A stretch of 64,000 nucleotides of DNA from Sphingomonadales bacterium UBA6157 (GCA_002423025.1 DIUN01000043.1:314-64313), one strand, 5' to 3'. Shown: positions 26,101 through 35,985, numbered from the stretch's first letter. The notes: generated by a model not told the origin, from the letters alone. A program made the numbers and translations.

Positions 26101-26697
26101 ATGATTCGGACGTGCCCTGCCATTGCCTCAGCCTTGCTTCTGGCTGGCTGCATCACAGCGCCCAAGGATGCGCCTCTGGATGAACCCGCCGTTTCAGCGC
26201 GTTCGGCACAGCTGGCGGATCGCTACCAGGCCGAGTTGCTTGCCGCCCTGCAGGGCGCCATGGCCCGCAGCGGGGCGGTGGGCGCCATCGATGTCTGCCA
26301 CACCGAGGCACCGTCCATCGCTGCCCGGCTTTCGGCCGAAAGCGGAGCTCGGGTCAGCCGCACGGCGCTGCGCGTCCGCAATCCCGCCGCCGCGCCGGAT
26401 GCCGAAACCCGCGCCCGTCTGGAAAGCCTGGTGCCGGCGCCGCTTGATGCGCAGGGGCAGCCTCGCACGCTTGTATGGGCCAGCGGCAAGGGCAGCGGCG
26501 CCCGCGTGCAATGGATGCGCGCCATTCCGATGAAGCCGCCCTGCGCGGCCTGCCATGGCACCAATGTCGCTCCGGCAGTCAAGGCTGCCATTGCTGCGAA
26601 ATACCCGGAAGATGCCGCCACCGGCTTTGCCGATGGCGTGCTGCGGGGCGCTTTTCTGATCAGCTGGCCGGCGGCAGCCTTCGCCCCCGCCGGCTGA
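26101..26697 (+). CDS. DUF3365 (Tll0287-like) haem lipoprotein
   Basis: 198 residues. A lipobox LLLAGC (Cys17) marks an outer- or inner-membrane lipoprotein facing the periplasm. The DUF3365 domain shows AIDVCHTEAPSIAARLS and RNPAAAPDAETRARLE blocks, and a CxxCH haem-c motif in PPCAACHGT. Such domains bind c-type haem in redox or sensor proteins. It ends four bases before the convergent molybdenum-enzyme gene, but whether it exchanges electrons with that enzyme is unknown. The ATG is preceded by CCAGGAGACAGCG. Confidence 0.8.
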   Translation: MIRTCPAIASALLLAGCITAPKDAPLDEPAVSARSAQLADRYQAELLAALQGAMARSGAVGAIDVCHTEAPSIAARLSAESGARVSRTALRVRNPAAAPDAETRARLESLVPAPLDAQGQPRTLVWASGKGSGARVQWMRAIPMKPPCAACHGTNVAPAVKAAIAAKYPEDAATGFADGVLRGAFLISWPAAAFAPAG

Positions 26698-26700
26698 GCA

Positions 26701-28878
26701 TCAGGCCTTCAGTAGCGCCGTGTCGATCGGCATCGTTCGAAGCCGCACACCGGTGGCAGCAAAAATCGCATTGGCCAGGGCGGGTGGCACGGCCGGATAG
26801 GCTGGCTCGCCCATGCCCGTCGGATCATTGTCCGACAGCACGAACGAGACTTCCACCGGAGGGGCATCGGTCATGCGCGGCAGCGGATAATCGCCGAAGT
26901 TGCTTTGCTCGATGACACCGTTCTTCAAGGTGATGGCCAGCCCCATCGTGCCGCCAAGTGCATCGATTACGCTGCCAACAACCTGGTTGATCGCGCCCGA
27001 GGGGTTGACGATCTGCCGCCCGACATCGCCTGCCACCCAAACCTTGTGGACTTTCACGTCGCCGCTGGCCGCCACGCTCACTTCGATGACATTGGCGAAA
27101 TAGCCAAGATGGCTGAAATGGAAAGCGATGCCGAGCCCCGAGCGTGCCGGCAGCTTGCGGCCCCAGCCAGCCATCTTCGCAGCCGTCTGAAGCACGCCGC
27201 GAGCGCGGCCGGCATCATAGCTGTCCCGCTTGCCTACCTCGCCGACAAGGCGTGACGGCCCGAGCAACTGCAGCCGGAATGCCACCGGGTCCATGCCCGA
27301 GGCATGTGCCAGTTCATCGATGAAGCCCTGCATGACAAAGCCAAAGGCGTTGTTGGCGGGTGCGCGCATGAAGTTGGTGGGCGTCACCAGCGGCAGCAGC
27401 GAGGCTTCGGCGCGGAAGTTCGGCACAAAACGCGCCGGAAACTGCGTGGCATCGAGCCCGGCGGCGCGCGAGAACTGCCCGTTGTTGCCAAAGCTGACGA
27501 AGTGGTTGGTCCAGGCCGTCACATTGCCCTTGTCGTCCAGCCCGGCCTCGAGATGGTGGAACCCGGCTGGCCGCAGATTGCCGTGGGTCATGTCATCCTC
27601 GCGGCTCCACACCAGCTTCACCGGAACGCCGGCAGCGCGAGCAATCCATGCCGCCTCAACCATATATTCGTTGGTCAGCCGCCGGCCAAAGCCACCGCCG
27701 CAGCGCATCATGTGGATGGTGATGTCGCTCTCGGCCACTCCCAGCGTCTCGGCCACGGCCTTGCGGCCCGGCTCGGGGTTCTGGGTAGGCGCCCAGATCT
27801 CCACCTTGCTGCCGGTGACGCGGGCCGTGCAGTTCATCGGCTCGAGCGGCGAGTGGGCGAGGAAGGGATATTCATAGCGCGCCTTCACGCGTTTGGCGGC
27901 GCCGGCCATGGCGCCGGCTGGGTCGCCGGCCTCGAATATCGTCTGCTGGCCCTTTTGCCCGGCCAGCCGCGCAGCTTCAGCGACAAAGCCGGGTGTCGAT
28001 TGCCCAGTGCCTGCGCCTTCGTCCCAAGTCACCTTTAGCGCGTCACGCGCCTTGTTGGCAGCCCAGAAGCTGTCCGCGATGATCGCGACGCCGCCGGCCA
28101 GCGCGTAGAGGTCACCAACCGGGGCCACTACGAACGCGTCGCTCACGCCCTTTTGCGCCTTCACGCCGGCCAGATCGGCGCTCGCCACCTTGCCGCCGAT
28201 GACAGGGCATTTGTGCAGTACCGCGATCTTCATCCCCGGCAACGTCACATCGATACCGAACAGCGGAGCGCCCGTCACCACCTTGCGGTTATCGACGCCG
28301 GTCGCTGGCTTGCCGATGATGCGGAAGTCTTTGGGGTTCTTCAGCGCCAGCGTCTTCATGTCCGGCGCCGGCAGCTTGGCGGCAGCTTCGGCGAGGCTGC
28401 CATAGCTGGCGCTGCGCCCCGAGGCCGCGTGGCGGACCATGCCGCTGCCGGTGGTGAGCGTGGCTGCGTCCACACCCCAGCCGGCCGCGGCTGCCGCCAC
28501 CAGCATAGCGCGGGCACCGGCACCGACGCGGCGCATGGAATCATATTGCAGCGTCGTTGCCATGCTGCCGCCCGCGACCTGCCGGCCATAGGTCTTGGCA
28601 TCCGCCAGCGCCTGCTCGATCGTCACTTGCGACCAATCGACATCCAGCTCCTCGGCGACGAGCATCGGGATCGAGGTCTTGATGCCCTGGCCGATTTCCG
28701 GGTTTTGCGAGACGATGGTGATGGCATTGTCCGGCGCGATCCGCACCCAGTGGTTGAGCGCGGCGGGGGCAGCGGCTGCGGCCTCGGCATCCGGCGCAAG
28801 GCCGAGCCAAAGACCGCCGCCGGCCACGGCGCCTGCAACGAGAAAGCCGCGGCGGCTCACTGCGAAGGGGGCGTTCAT
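26701..28878 (-). CDS. iorB: molybdenum hydroxylase large subunit (IorB-like)
   Basis: A 725-residue molybdopterin-binding subunit of the xanthine oxidase family, closest in layout to isoquinoline 1-oxidoreductase beta subunits and related aldehyde dehydrogenases. It begins with a Tat-type signal (SRRGFLVAGAVAGGGLWL). Family blocks: NPEIGQGIKTSIPMLVAEEL, RCGGGFGRRL and a C-terminal GMGEPAYPAVPPALANAI with the catalytic Glu. It pairs with the [2Fe-2S] subunit through an ATGA overlap. The substrate (aldehyde or N-heterocycle) is not determined. Confidence 0.88.
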   Translation of the reverse strand: MNAPFAVSRRGFLVAGAVAGGGLWLGLAPDAEAAAAAPAALNHWVRIAPDNAITIVSQNPEIGQGIKTSIPMLVAEELDVDWSQVTIEQALADAKTYGRQVAGGSMATTLQYDSMRRVGAGARAMLVAAAAAGWGVDAATLTTGSGMVRHAASGRSASYGSLAEAAAKLPAPDMKTLALKNPKDFRIIGKPATGVDNRKVVTGAPLFGIDVTLPGMKIAVLHKCPVIGGKVASADLAGVKAQKGVSDAFVVAPVGDLYALAGGVAIIADSFWAANKARDALKVTWDEGAGTGQSTPGFVAEAARLAGQKGQQTIFEAGDPAGAMAGAAKRVKARYEYPFLAHSPLEPMNCTARVTGSKVEIWAPTQNPEPGRKAVAETLGVAESDITIHMMRCGGGFGRRLTNEYMVEAAWIARAAGVPVKLVWSREDDMTHGNLRPAGFHHLEAGLDDKGNVTAWTNHFVSFGNNGQFSRAAGLDATQFPARFVPNFRAEASLLPLVTPTNFMRAPANNAFGFVMQGFIDELAHASGMDPVAFRLQLLGPSRLVGEVGKRDSYDAGRARGVLQTAAKMAGWGRKLPARSGLGIAFHFSHLGYFANVIEVSVAASGDVKVHKVWVAGDVGRQIVNPSGAINQVVGSVIDALGGTMGLAITLKNGVIEQSNFGDYPLPRMTDAPPVEVSFVLSDNDPTGMGEPAYPAVPPALANAIFAATGVRLRTMPIDTALLKA

Positions 28879-29336
28879 GCCTTGGCTCCCGCGGCCAGCT
28901 TGATGGCGGCCTTTATGCGTGTGTAGGTGGCGCAGCGGCAGAGGTTGCCGTTCATCGCGGCGTCGATCTCGGCATCACCGGGCTTCGGTGTTTCAGCAAG
29001 CAGCGCAGCCGCACTCATCAGCTGGCCGGCCTGGCAATAGCCGCATTGCGGCACGTCCAGCGTCACCCAGGCATCCTGCAGCTTGCGGCCCAGCGGCGTG
29101 GCGGCAAGCCCCTCGATGGTGGTGATCCTGGCCTTGCCCACGGACTCAAGCGGCGTCTGGCAGGCGCGCACCGGCGCACCATCGAGGTGCACGGTGCAGG
29201 CGCCGCAATAGGCTGCGCCGCAGCCGAACTTTGTGCCTGTCATGCCCAGCACATCACGCAGCACCCACAGCAGCGGCATGTCGGGCTCCGCCTCCACGCG
29301 CATGATCTTGCCGTTGACCATCAGTTCCGTTGCCAT
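28875..29336 (-). CDS. iorA: [2Fe-2S] subunit of molybdenum hydroxylase (IorA-like)
   Basis: 153 residues with two [2Fe-2S] domains. The N-terminal ferredoxin-like domain has FGCGAAYCGACTVHLDG; the C-terminal helical domain has CGYCQAGQLMSAAALL and CRCATYTRI. It passes electrons from the molybdenum subunit. The start is ATG 29336 (MATELMVNG), preceded by GAGGAGC; an upstream in-frame start at 29384 has no such support. Its stop overlaps the start of the large subunit. No xdhC- or moco-chaperone gene is nearby. Confidence 0.9.
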   Translation of the reverse strand: MATELMVNGKIMRVEAEPDMPLLWVLRDVLGMTGTKFGCGAAYCGACTVHLDGAPVRACQTPLESVGKARITTIEGLAATPLGRKLQDAWVTLDVPQCGYCQAGQLMSAAALLAETPKPGDAEIDAAMNGNLCRCATYTRIKAAIKLAAGAKA

Positions 29337-29436
29337 TTCGGCTCCTCGCAGCGCTGTCGTTTGGGGCAGCATAGCCCCAGCCATGTCCTTGGCAAGCGGG
29401 CAGGATGACGTAGGGTTTGCCCGCTCAGGCGGTCAG

Positions 29437-30609
29437 TCAGGCTGCTGCGCGAGCGCCGGTCGCCAACTGCTCGTACAGCGCAAACAGATCGTCGAAGTGC
29501 CGGTCCATGTCCCGCACACCCGGTGCTGCGGCGATGGCGGCAGCCTGCATGGCAGGCAGGTTTTCCAGTGCCTGGCCGATGGTGACGGCAAGGCTGGCGG
29601 CATCCCCGGCGACATAGCGCAGGCCAACGCCGGGTTCGACCTGATCGGTGGCAGCGCCATCATCGGGCACCACGATGGGCAGGCCCGAGGCGCGGGCCTC
29701 GGCCGGCACCATGCCAAAGGTTTCCGCCGCCGAGCCGTGCACCAGCAGATCGGCGCTGGCCATCAGCCGTGCCATCTCCAGCCGGTCCGAGATGGGAGCG
29801 AGCAGCAGGATGTGCGGATTGCCGCCAGTGGCGCGCACAACGCTGGCGCGGGCATGGCCATCCCCCACGATCACCAGCGCCAGCGGCCGGGAATAGCCCG
29901 CCGCCATGGCCCCGGCCATGATCATCGGCCAGCGCTTTTCCGGCGAGTGGCGGCCACTGCCGAGCAGCAGCGTGGCGCTTTCGGGTAGTTCGCAGCGGGC
30001 CAGCAGCCGGGCGCGCAGCGCCGGGTCCCGGTGCGAGGGGGAGAAGATTCCCGGCTCGACACCCATCGGGATGGTGTGGATGCGCTGCATGCCGCCGCCG
30101 GTGAGCCGCTCGGAGAGGTTCTGCGAGGCACTGATGACAGCATCATACTGCCCATCGAGCCGGCGCAGGTAGCGCCAGAACCACTCGAAGCCGCGGTCGA
30201 TGGTCTTGCGGCTGGCGAAGTTCTCGAACCAGCGATAGGCCCAGGCCGTAAGCGGATCGGCGTGCATGATGAGGGCGCGTGGCGCCTTGCCTGGCCATTC
30301 CGCCACGGCGGAAGCGCTGCCCCAGGGCGAACTGGCTTCAACGAAATCTGGCTTGTAGCGATCGAGCGCGGCATGGATGATCGCGTCGCTCTCGAAGTAG
30401 AAGTAATTGCGATCGAAGGGAAAACGCGGGGAGGGGATGTTGACCATCCGCGCCATGGGGTTGATCACCTCCACGCTGTCATCGGCGCCGGGCACCACCA
30501 CGGTCAGTTCATGGCCCAGCCTCTCGGCCGCCACCAGTTTGCGCCTCGTGTAGGTCTTGATGCCGCCGCCATTCGGCGAATACAGCGCCGAAATATCAAC
30601 GATATGCAC
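29437..30609 (-). CDS. glycosyltransferase family 4 protein
   Basis: 390 residues, GT-B fold. N-terminal acceptor domain begins with MHIVDISALYSPNGGGIKTY. The C-terminal nucleotide-sugar domain has LLLGSGRHSPEKRWPMIM and the EX7E-like GSAAETFGMVPAEARASGLP near residue 320. It transfers a sugar from an activated donor to a glycan or lipid acceptor in the cytoplasm. It is the last gene of the leftward cysD-to-glycosyltransferase run and its start touches the DUF2141 stop. Confidence 0.88.
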   Translation of the reverse strand: MHIVDISALYSPNGGGIKTYTRRKLVAAERLGHELTVVVPGADDSVEVINPMARMVNIPSPRFPFDRNYFYFESDAIIHAALDRYKPDFVEASSPWGSASAVAEWPGKAPRALIMHADPLTAWAYRWFENFASRKTIDRGFEWFWRYLRRLDGQYDAVISASQNLSERLTGGGMQRIHTIPMGVEPGIFSPSHRDPALRARLLARCELPESATLLLGSGRHSPEKRWPMIMAGAMAAGYSRPLALVIVGDGHARASVVRATGGNPHILLLAPISDRLEMARLMASADLLVHGSAAETFGMVPAEARASGLPIVVPDDGAATDQVEPGVGLRYVAGDAASLAVTIGQALENLPAMQAAAIAAAPGVRDMDRHFDDLFALYEQLATGARAAA

Positions 30610-31160
30610 TATTGCTCCTTCAGCGGACCAAAGCTGAAAAGCCCGCGCCGGTAGTTCAGCCGCACACTGATACTGGTCAACCCCGGCCCGGCGACAAACC
30701 GCGCCGCCGCTGCCTTTGGCTTGGAAAGCCCGAGCTTGGGGTTGCCGGCAAAGCCGACGCCATCAGAGGAGAGGCCGAACTTGCGGTTGGCATCCCGGTC
30801 ATGCAGCACCGTGAGAGCGTAGCTGCCGGGGCCGGGCAGGCGCAGGCACAGCTCCACTACGCCCACGGGCGGCACTGGTGCCTCGATGCGGCGGAAGGTC
30901 TTGCCAGCCATGATCAGCAAATTGTCATCGGCGAGGAAATCCGCGTCGTTATCCGGGTAGATCTCGGCCTTGAGGTTGCCCTTGCGGTCCTTCAGGCCGA
31001 GCACCGCCACCATCACGGCCGGCCCCTGCTCGTTCGGCCGGCACTGGGCCTCGGCCTTGCCGAGATCGGGCGTCGAGCGCAGCGCCGGCTCGGGCTTGTC
31101 CACAGCAGCGAGTGCCGGGGCTGCGAGCAGGGCGGCGGCGAGAAGAACCGCGCGCATCAT
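30609..31160 (-). CDS. DUF2141 domain secreted protein
   Basis: 183 residues: a signal peptide (MMRAVLLAAALLAAPALA) and a DUF2141 domain with VAVLGLKDRKGNLKAEIY, YALTVLHDRDANRKF and GLSSDGVGFAGNPKLGLSKP. The C terminus of this family reads as a beta-sandwich; the function is unknown. It sits between a flippase-like gene and a glycosyltransferase, overlapping both by one to four bases, which suggests a periplasmic role in the same glycan process. Confidence 0.8.
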   Translation of the reverse strand: MMRAVLLAAALLAAPALAAVDKPEPALRSTPDLGKAEAQCRPNEQGPAVMVAVLGLKDRKGNLKAEIYPDNDADFLADDNLLIMAGKTFRRIEAPVPPVGVVELCLRLPGPGSYALTVLHDRDANRKFGLSSDGVGFAGNPKLGLSKPKAAAARFVAGPGLTSISVRLNYRRGLFSFGPLKEQ

Positions 31161-32107
31161 GCCCGCTTCCAGCCGGCGGCTTCCACCACCGTCAGCAGCA
31201 GGCCGAGCGCCAGGTGCAGACCGAGAATCAGGCTGGCCATCATCGTCATCAGCGCGCCGATCTCGGCATCATGGCCGATCATGAACACCGCCAGCCCGGC
31301 GAACACGACATCCTTGTTGGGCATGAACGGCAGGCGTGATAGCAGCTGGCGGCATGAGGAGAGCAGCAGCCACCATTGCAGCCCCACCTCCGGCAGCACG
31401 AGGTGCCAGGCCCAGGCATTGAGCCCGGCTACTGCGAGGATGCGCACCAGATGCAGCCCGCTCACATAGAGCAGCTCGGACCGGGGCAGGCTGAACAGCT
31501 TCTTGCGGAAAAACAGCACGGCGCTGGACATGCCGAGTACCACCGCCACCGAGGCGAGCAGCGTGCTTGCATCGATGCCGAAGCGCAGGGTGCCGAGCAG
31601 CGGATAGGCCAGCACCAGCAGCACCAGCGTCACGGCATTGCCCATCAGCGCCGAGAGGATCGCCACGTCCTTGATCGCGCCAAAAGGCGAGGAGGTCATC
31701 TCCGTGCGCCGCCGTGCCCAAGTGTAGAAATAAACCTCGCCGATATAGCCCAGCAGCAGCTCGTTGCCGATCAGCTTGCGCAGCAACGCCAGGAAGCCCG
31801 AAGCCGGAATCTGCCAGAGTTTGCGGAAAATCACCCAGTCGGCAGCAGGGGCAACGAAGTAGGAAGTGGCAAACACCAGCCAGAACAGTGGGGATGTCGG
31901 CAGCATACCGCGCACATCTGAAAAATCGACGTTGCGCAGCTCAATGAGCACCGCCCCGAGCACAGCCAGCGTGATGGCCACGCCAACCCACCACGCCCAG
32001 CCGCGCTGCTTGATGGCCAGTGGCAGCGGGTCGTTCGGGAGGGTCGTGGCAGGTCCTCCGATATCGAGAGGCCCGGGCGCTTCCGCGCTGGCATTGGCTG
32101 GTAACAC
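31157..32107 (-). CDS. flippase-like / lysylphosphatidylglycerol synthase TM region protein
   Basis: 316 residues with about eight hydrophobic segments and the UPF0104/LPG-synthase-TM character (for example LIGNELLLGYIGEVYFYTWARRR and SRLPFMPNKDVVFAGL). Members are thought to act in lipid or glycolipid translocation. It begins at GTG 32107; no internal ATG lies before the first membrane helix. Its neighbours are glycosyltransferases, fitting export or modification of a glycolipid. Confidence 0.72.
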   Translation of the reverse strand: MLPANASAEAPGPLDIGGPATTLPNDPLPLAIKQRGWAWWVGVAITLAVLGAVLIELRNVDFSDVRGMLPTSPLFWLVFATSYFVAPAADWVIFRKLWQIPASGFLALLRKLIGNELLLGYIGEVYFYTWARRRTEMTSSPFGAIKDVAILSALMGNAVTLVLLVLAYPLLGTLRFGIDASTLLASVAVVLGMSSAVLFFRKKLFSLPRSELLYVSGLHLVRILAVAGLNAWAWHLVLPEVGLQWWLLLSSCRQLLSRLPFMPNKDVVFAGLAVFMIGHDAEIGALMTMMASLILGLHLALGLLLTVVEAAGWKRA

Positions 32108-32133
32108 GCGTGGAACGCCTATCCGATTTGTTC

Positions 32134-32164
32134 GTTATAGAGCCTTACGCCGCCAATATGGCAA
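32134..32164 (-). promoter_or_regulatory. possible internal promoter before the flippase-like gene
   Basis: Read leftward, TTGCCA (32159-32164) and TATAAC (32134-32139) are separated by 19 bases, in the 67-base gap between two otherwise tightly packed genes. The spacing is slightly long, so this is a weak call. Confidence 0.35.
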
Positions 32165-32174
32165 TTTCGGGACT

Positions 32175-33326
32175 TTACAGTCTACTGGCCGGAAGGCGTG
32201 TTGCCGCAGCCTCATGAACCGCGTGGAACAGCCCGGCATAAGCCCCGGCAGCCCGTTCAACCGTAAACGCCCGCATCGCCTCGGCTGCCTCTGCCCGCGC
32301 GTCCGCATCCAGCGCCGGCTGCGCCAGCATTGCTGCCGCCAGCGCCGCCGCATCACCCAACGGCACCACCGTGCCGAACCGCCCGACCAGTGCCCGCATC
32401 GAGACGCTGCAATCGGTCGCGACCACCGGCAGCCCAGCGGCTAGCGCCTCGATCACCACGGCCGGCACGCCTTCATATGCCGAGGAGAGCACGAACACAT
32501 CCGCCGCCGCCAGCGCCGCCTGCACAGGGCCATGGCCGGGCATCGAAACCCTGTCTGCCAGCCCTGCCGCCGCAATGGCGCGCTCCAGTCGTGCTCGCTC
32601 GCTGCCTTCGCCAAGGATGGTGAGCCGGTCATCAGGCCCTGCCGCCAGCGCAAAGGCCTCGAGCAGCAACGGCAGGTTCTTCTGCCGCTCCAGCCGCCCC
32701 ACCGCCACAAAGCGCCTGCCGCTGGCGGGTGCATGCCGCGCCGCGCCCAGCGCCTCCAGCGCCGCCACATCGGCGAGCCCCAGCGCCGGATCCTCGATGA
32801 TGTGGATGCGGCTGTCCGCCACGCCCAACCGCAGCGCCATCTCGGCGCGCATCGGAGCCGCCAGCCCGGTGAAGGCCTGCAGCCGCCGCCCTTGGATCTT
32901 CAGCCATTGCCAATAGATTCGTCGCACTGGCGGAGCCATGTCAGGCCGCTCTAGATCGTTGGAAATCTTCAGCACCACCGGCGGGCAGCGCCGGCCGAGC
33001 AGGAACTTCATCGCCACCGCCACGATCGAATAGGCATTGCCGGGGCAGAACAGCACATCGGGCTGCTGCCGCAGGATCTCACGGCGCAGCACCCAGATCA
33101 TCCAGAATGTCTCGAAACGGGCGGTGGAAACCGCGCCAGAACTGGTCACGTAGCGCTTCAGGCCCTTCGGTGCTTCGCCGCGCATCGCACCGGTCTCGCG
33201 GCCCATCACGAGCCGCAGGTCAAGGCCCGCGTCCCGCATCCAGGCGCCGCAGAGCCGCAGCGCCACGCGCTCCACGCCGCCCGGCGCGAAGCTGTGGAGA
33301 AAGGTCATCACCCGCAGTGGGCGCAT
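32175..33326 (-). CDS. glycosyltransferase family 4 protein
   Basis: 383 residues, GT-B fold. N-terminal domain MTFLHSFAPGGVERVALRL; donor domain with RFVAVGRLERQKNLPLLLEAF, LTILGEGSERARLE and the EX7E-type SSAYEGVPAVVIEALAAGLP. It adds a sugar to a lipid-linked or surface glycan. It starts one base after the cysQ stop, so it shares an operon with the sulfate-activation genes. Confidence 0.9.
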   Translation of the reverse strand: MRPLRVMTFLHSFAPGGVERVALRLCGAWMRDAGLDLRLVMGRETGAMRGEAPKGLKRYVTSSGAVSTARFETFWMIWVLRREILRQQPDVLFCPGNAYSIVAVAMKFLLGRRCPPVVLKISNDLERPDMAPPVRRIYWQWLKIQGRRLQAFTGLAAPMRAEMALRLGVADSRIHIIEDPALGLADVAALEALGAARHAPASGRRFVAVGRLERQKNLPLLLEAFALAAGPDDRLTILGEGSERARLERAIAAAGLADRVSMPGHGPVQAALAAADVFVLSSAYEGVPAVVIEALAAGLPVVATDCSVSMRALVGRFGTVVPLGDAAALAAAMLAQPALDADARAEAAEAMRAFTVERAAGAYAGLFHAVHEAAATRLPASRL

Positions 33327-33327
33327 C

Positions 33328-34059
33328 TCAGACTATCGCCGCCACCAGCCGAAGCACCTCGGCGGCGCGCGCCTTGTGGCAGATCAGCAGGTCCGGCAGC
33401 AATGGATCGGCACGGTTATAGATCAGCGGCGAGCCATCCACCCGGCTGACATGCAGCCCGGCGGCCTGCACCACGGCGGCAGGTGCGCAATTGTCCCACT
33501 CATATTGCCCGCCGGTGTGCAGATAAATGTCCGCCTCGCCGCGCAGCACTGCCATTGCCTTGGCGCCGGCGCTACCCATCGGCACCAGAACGGCATCCAG
33601 CGCTGCTGCCACCTGCACGGCCGCTGCCGGCGGGCGTGAGCGGCTCACCAGCATGCGTAGCGGCCTGGCCTCGGGCTTCAGCGCCAGCGGCAGTTCGGTG
33701 CAGAAGCAGGCACCCAGCGCCGGCAGCGCCACCGCGCCCTCGCTGGCAACGCCATCCACCGCCAGCCCGACATGCACTGCCCAATCATCCCGGCCTTCGC
33801 CATATTCGCGGGTGCCATCGAGGGGATCGACAATCCATACCCGCCTGGCCAGCAGCCGCGCCGGGTCCGCCGCTTCCTCTTCGGACAGGATCGCATCGTC
33901 CGGCCGCTCGCGCCGCAGCGCCGCCATCAGATACGCATTGGCCAGCCGGTCCGCCTCGGCACCAAGCGCCTTGCCTTCCAGCCCGCCTTCGGCACGCAGC
34001 GCCAGCAGCAGGCGCCCTGCCTCTTCGGCCAGCACCCGCGCCAGCGCCGCATCCTTCAT
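33328..34059 (-). CDS. cysQ: 3'(2'),5'-bisphosphate nucleotidase CysQ
   Basis: 243 residues of the inositol-monophosphatase superfamily. It hydrolyses PAP (the by-product of PAPS use) to AMP. The metal-binding motifs are visible: ILSEEEAADP, WIVDPLDGTREYGEG (the DPLDGT motif) and EWDNCAPAAVVQAAG near the C terminus. It overlaps the cysNC stop by four bases. Its presence shows that the cell uses PAPS in this pathway. Confidence 0.9.
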   Translation of the reverse strand: MKDAALARVLAEEAGRLLLALRAEGGLEGKALGAEADRLANAYLMAALRRERPDDAILSEEEAADPARLLARRVWIVDPLDGTREYGEGRDDWAVHVGLAVDGVASEGAVALPALGACFCTELPLALKPEARPLRMLVSRSRPPAAAVQVAAALDAVLVPMGSAGAKAMAVLRGEADIYLHTGGQYEWDNCAPAAVVQAAGLHVSRVDGSPLIYNRADPLLPDLLICHKARAAEVLRLVAAIV

Positions 34060-35948
34060 CCGATCAGCCTTTGCACAATCATCTCGGCTGCTTCTTCCGC
34101 GCTCAGCAGCGTCGTGTCGACATGAATTTCCGGCACCAGCGGCGGCTCATACGGGCTGTCGATACCGGTGAAGTTCTTCAGCTGGCCAGCGCGGGCTTTT
34201 TTATAAAGCCCCTTCACATCGCGCGCCTCGGCTTCAGCCAGCGGCGTATCGATGTGCACCTCGTGAAACTCGCCTGGCGTCATCATGGCGCGCACCATGT
34301 CCCGCTCGGCGCGGAACGGCGAGATGAAGGCGGTGATGACAATCAGCCCGGCATCGGCCATCAGCCGCGCCACTTCTCCCACGCGCCGGATGTTCTCGAT
34401 GCGGTCGGCATCGGTGAAGCCCAGGTCCTTGTTGAGTCCGTGCCGTACATTGTCCCCATCGAGCAGGAAGGTGTGCCGGTTCATCCGGTGCAGCTTCTTT
34501 TCGACAATGTTGGCGATCGTGGATTTGCCGGCGCCGGAAAGCCCGGTCAGCCACAGCACGGCAGCCTTCTGGTTCTTCAGCGCCGCATGCGCCTCGCGGC
34601 TCACGTCCATCGCCTGCAGGTGGATGTTTTGCGAGCGACGCAGCGCAAAGCGCAGCATGCCCGCCGCCACCGTGGCATTGGTCAGCCTGTCGATGAGGAT
34701 GAACCCGCCCAGCGCCCGGCTCTCGGCGTAGGGCTCGAACACCACCGGTTGCGCCGTGGTCAGCCCGGCAACGCCAATGGCGTTTAGCTCAAGCGTCCGC
34801 GCGGCCAGTTGCTCCTGGGTGTTCACATTGATCTGGTACTTGGGTGTCTGCACCGTCACCGGCACCGTCTGCGTGGCCAGCTTCATCAGGTAGCTCCGGC
34901 CGGGCAGCAGCGGCTCCTCAGCCATCCACACGAGGGTCGCCTCAAACTGGTCCGCCACCTGCGGCGCATCCTCGGCGGCAGCAATCACGCAGCCGCGCGA
35001 GCAATCCACTTCATCGGCGAGCACCACCGTCACTGCTTCCCCGGCGACGGCGCGGTCACGGTCCCCATCTAGAGTCACGATGCGGGCGATGCTGGTGATC
35101 TTGCCGCTGGGCAGCACCCGCACCTTGTCCCCCGGCTGCACCGCGCCGCGCGCGATCGTGCCGGCAAAACCGCGAAAATCCAGGTTGGGCCGGTTCACCC
35201 ATTGCACCGGCAGGCGGAAGCCGCCGGCCTGCGCTGCATCCGCATCCACTGGCACGGTCTCCAGCCAGTGGATGAGCGTCGGGCCATCATACCAGGGCGT
35301 GTTCGGGGAGGCGGCGGTGATATTGTCCCCGCCCAGTCCCGAGATCGGCACGGCCGTGATGTTTTCCAGCCCGATGCCGCGGGCAAATTCGGAATATTCG
35401 GCCACGATGGCGCCATAAGCGGCCGCATCAAAGCCGATGAGATCCATTTTGTTGACCGCGAGCACGACATTGCGGATGCCGAGCAGCTGCACGATCAGGC
35501 TGTGGCGGCGGGTCTGGGTCAGCACGCCTTTGCGCGCATCGATCAGCACGATCGCGGCATCGGCCGTAGAGGCGCCTGTCACCATGTTGCGGGTATATTG
35601 CTCATGGCCGGGGCAATCAGCGATGATGAACTTGCGCTTGTCGGTGGCGAAAAACCGGTAGGCGACATCAATCGTGATGCCCTGCTCGCGCTCAGCGGCC
35701 AACCCATCGACCAGCAGGGCAAAATCAATGCCCTGGCCCTGGGTGCCGACGCGCTTGCTGTCCGCCTCCAGCGCGCCGAGCTGATCATCGAAGATCGCCT
35801 TGGAATCATAAAGCAGCCGGCCGATCAGTGTCGATTTGCCGTCGTCCACCGAGCCGCAGGTGATCACCCGCAGCATGGACTTAACCTGCTGGCGCGCCAG
35901 GTAGGCGCCGATATCCTCGGCGATCAGCGGATCGGGTGCAAAGCTCAC
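34056..35948 (-). CDS. cysNC: bifunctional sulfate adenylyltransferase subunit 1 / APS kinase (CysNC)
   Basis: 630 residues. The N-terminal GTPase CysN has G1 CGSVDDGKST (residues 31-40), G3 DCPGHEQYT and G4 NKMD; it drives ATP sulfurylase activity with CysD. The C-terminal APS kinase has its own P-loop GLSGAGKST (around residue 460) and DGDNVRHGLNKDLGF, making PAPS. The fusion is the NodQ/CysNC form. Neighbours are cysD upstream and cysQ downstream. Confidence 0.95.
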   Translation of the reverse strand: MSFAPDPLIAEDIGAYLARQQVKSMLRVITCGSVDDGKSTLIGRLLYDSKAIFDDQLGALEADSKRVGTQGQGIDFALLVDGLAAEREQGITIDVAYRFFATDKRKFIIADCPGHEQYTRNMVTGASTADAAIVLIDARKGVLTQTRRHSLIVQLLGIRNVVLAVNKMDLIGFDAAAYGAIVAEYSEFARGIGLENITAVPISGLGGDNITAASPNTPWYDGPTLIHWLETVPVDADAAQAGGFRLPVQWVNRPNLDFRGFAGTIARGAVQPGDKVRVLPSGKITSIARIVTLDGDRDRAVAGEAVTVVLADEVDCSRGCVIAAAEDAPQVADQFEATLVWMAEEPLLPGRSYLMKLATQTVPVTVQTPKYQINVNTQEQLAARTLELNAIGVAGLTTAQPVVFEPYAESRALGGFILIDRLTNATVAAGMLRFALRRSQNIHLQAMDVSREAHAALKNQKAAVLWLTGLSGAGKSTIANIVEKKLHRMNRHTFLLDGDNVRHGLNKDLGFTDADRIENIRRVGEVARLMADAGLIVITAFISPFRAERDMVRAMMTPGEFHEVHIDTPLAEAEARDVKGLYKKARAGQLKNFTGIDSPYEPPLVPEIHVDTTLLSAEEAAEMIVQRLIG

Positions 35949-35985
35949 AAGTCACCCCCAACCGCCGTGTTCAGCAGCACGGCCA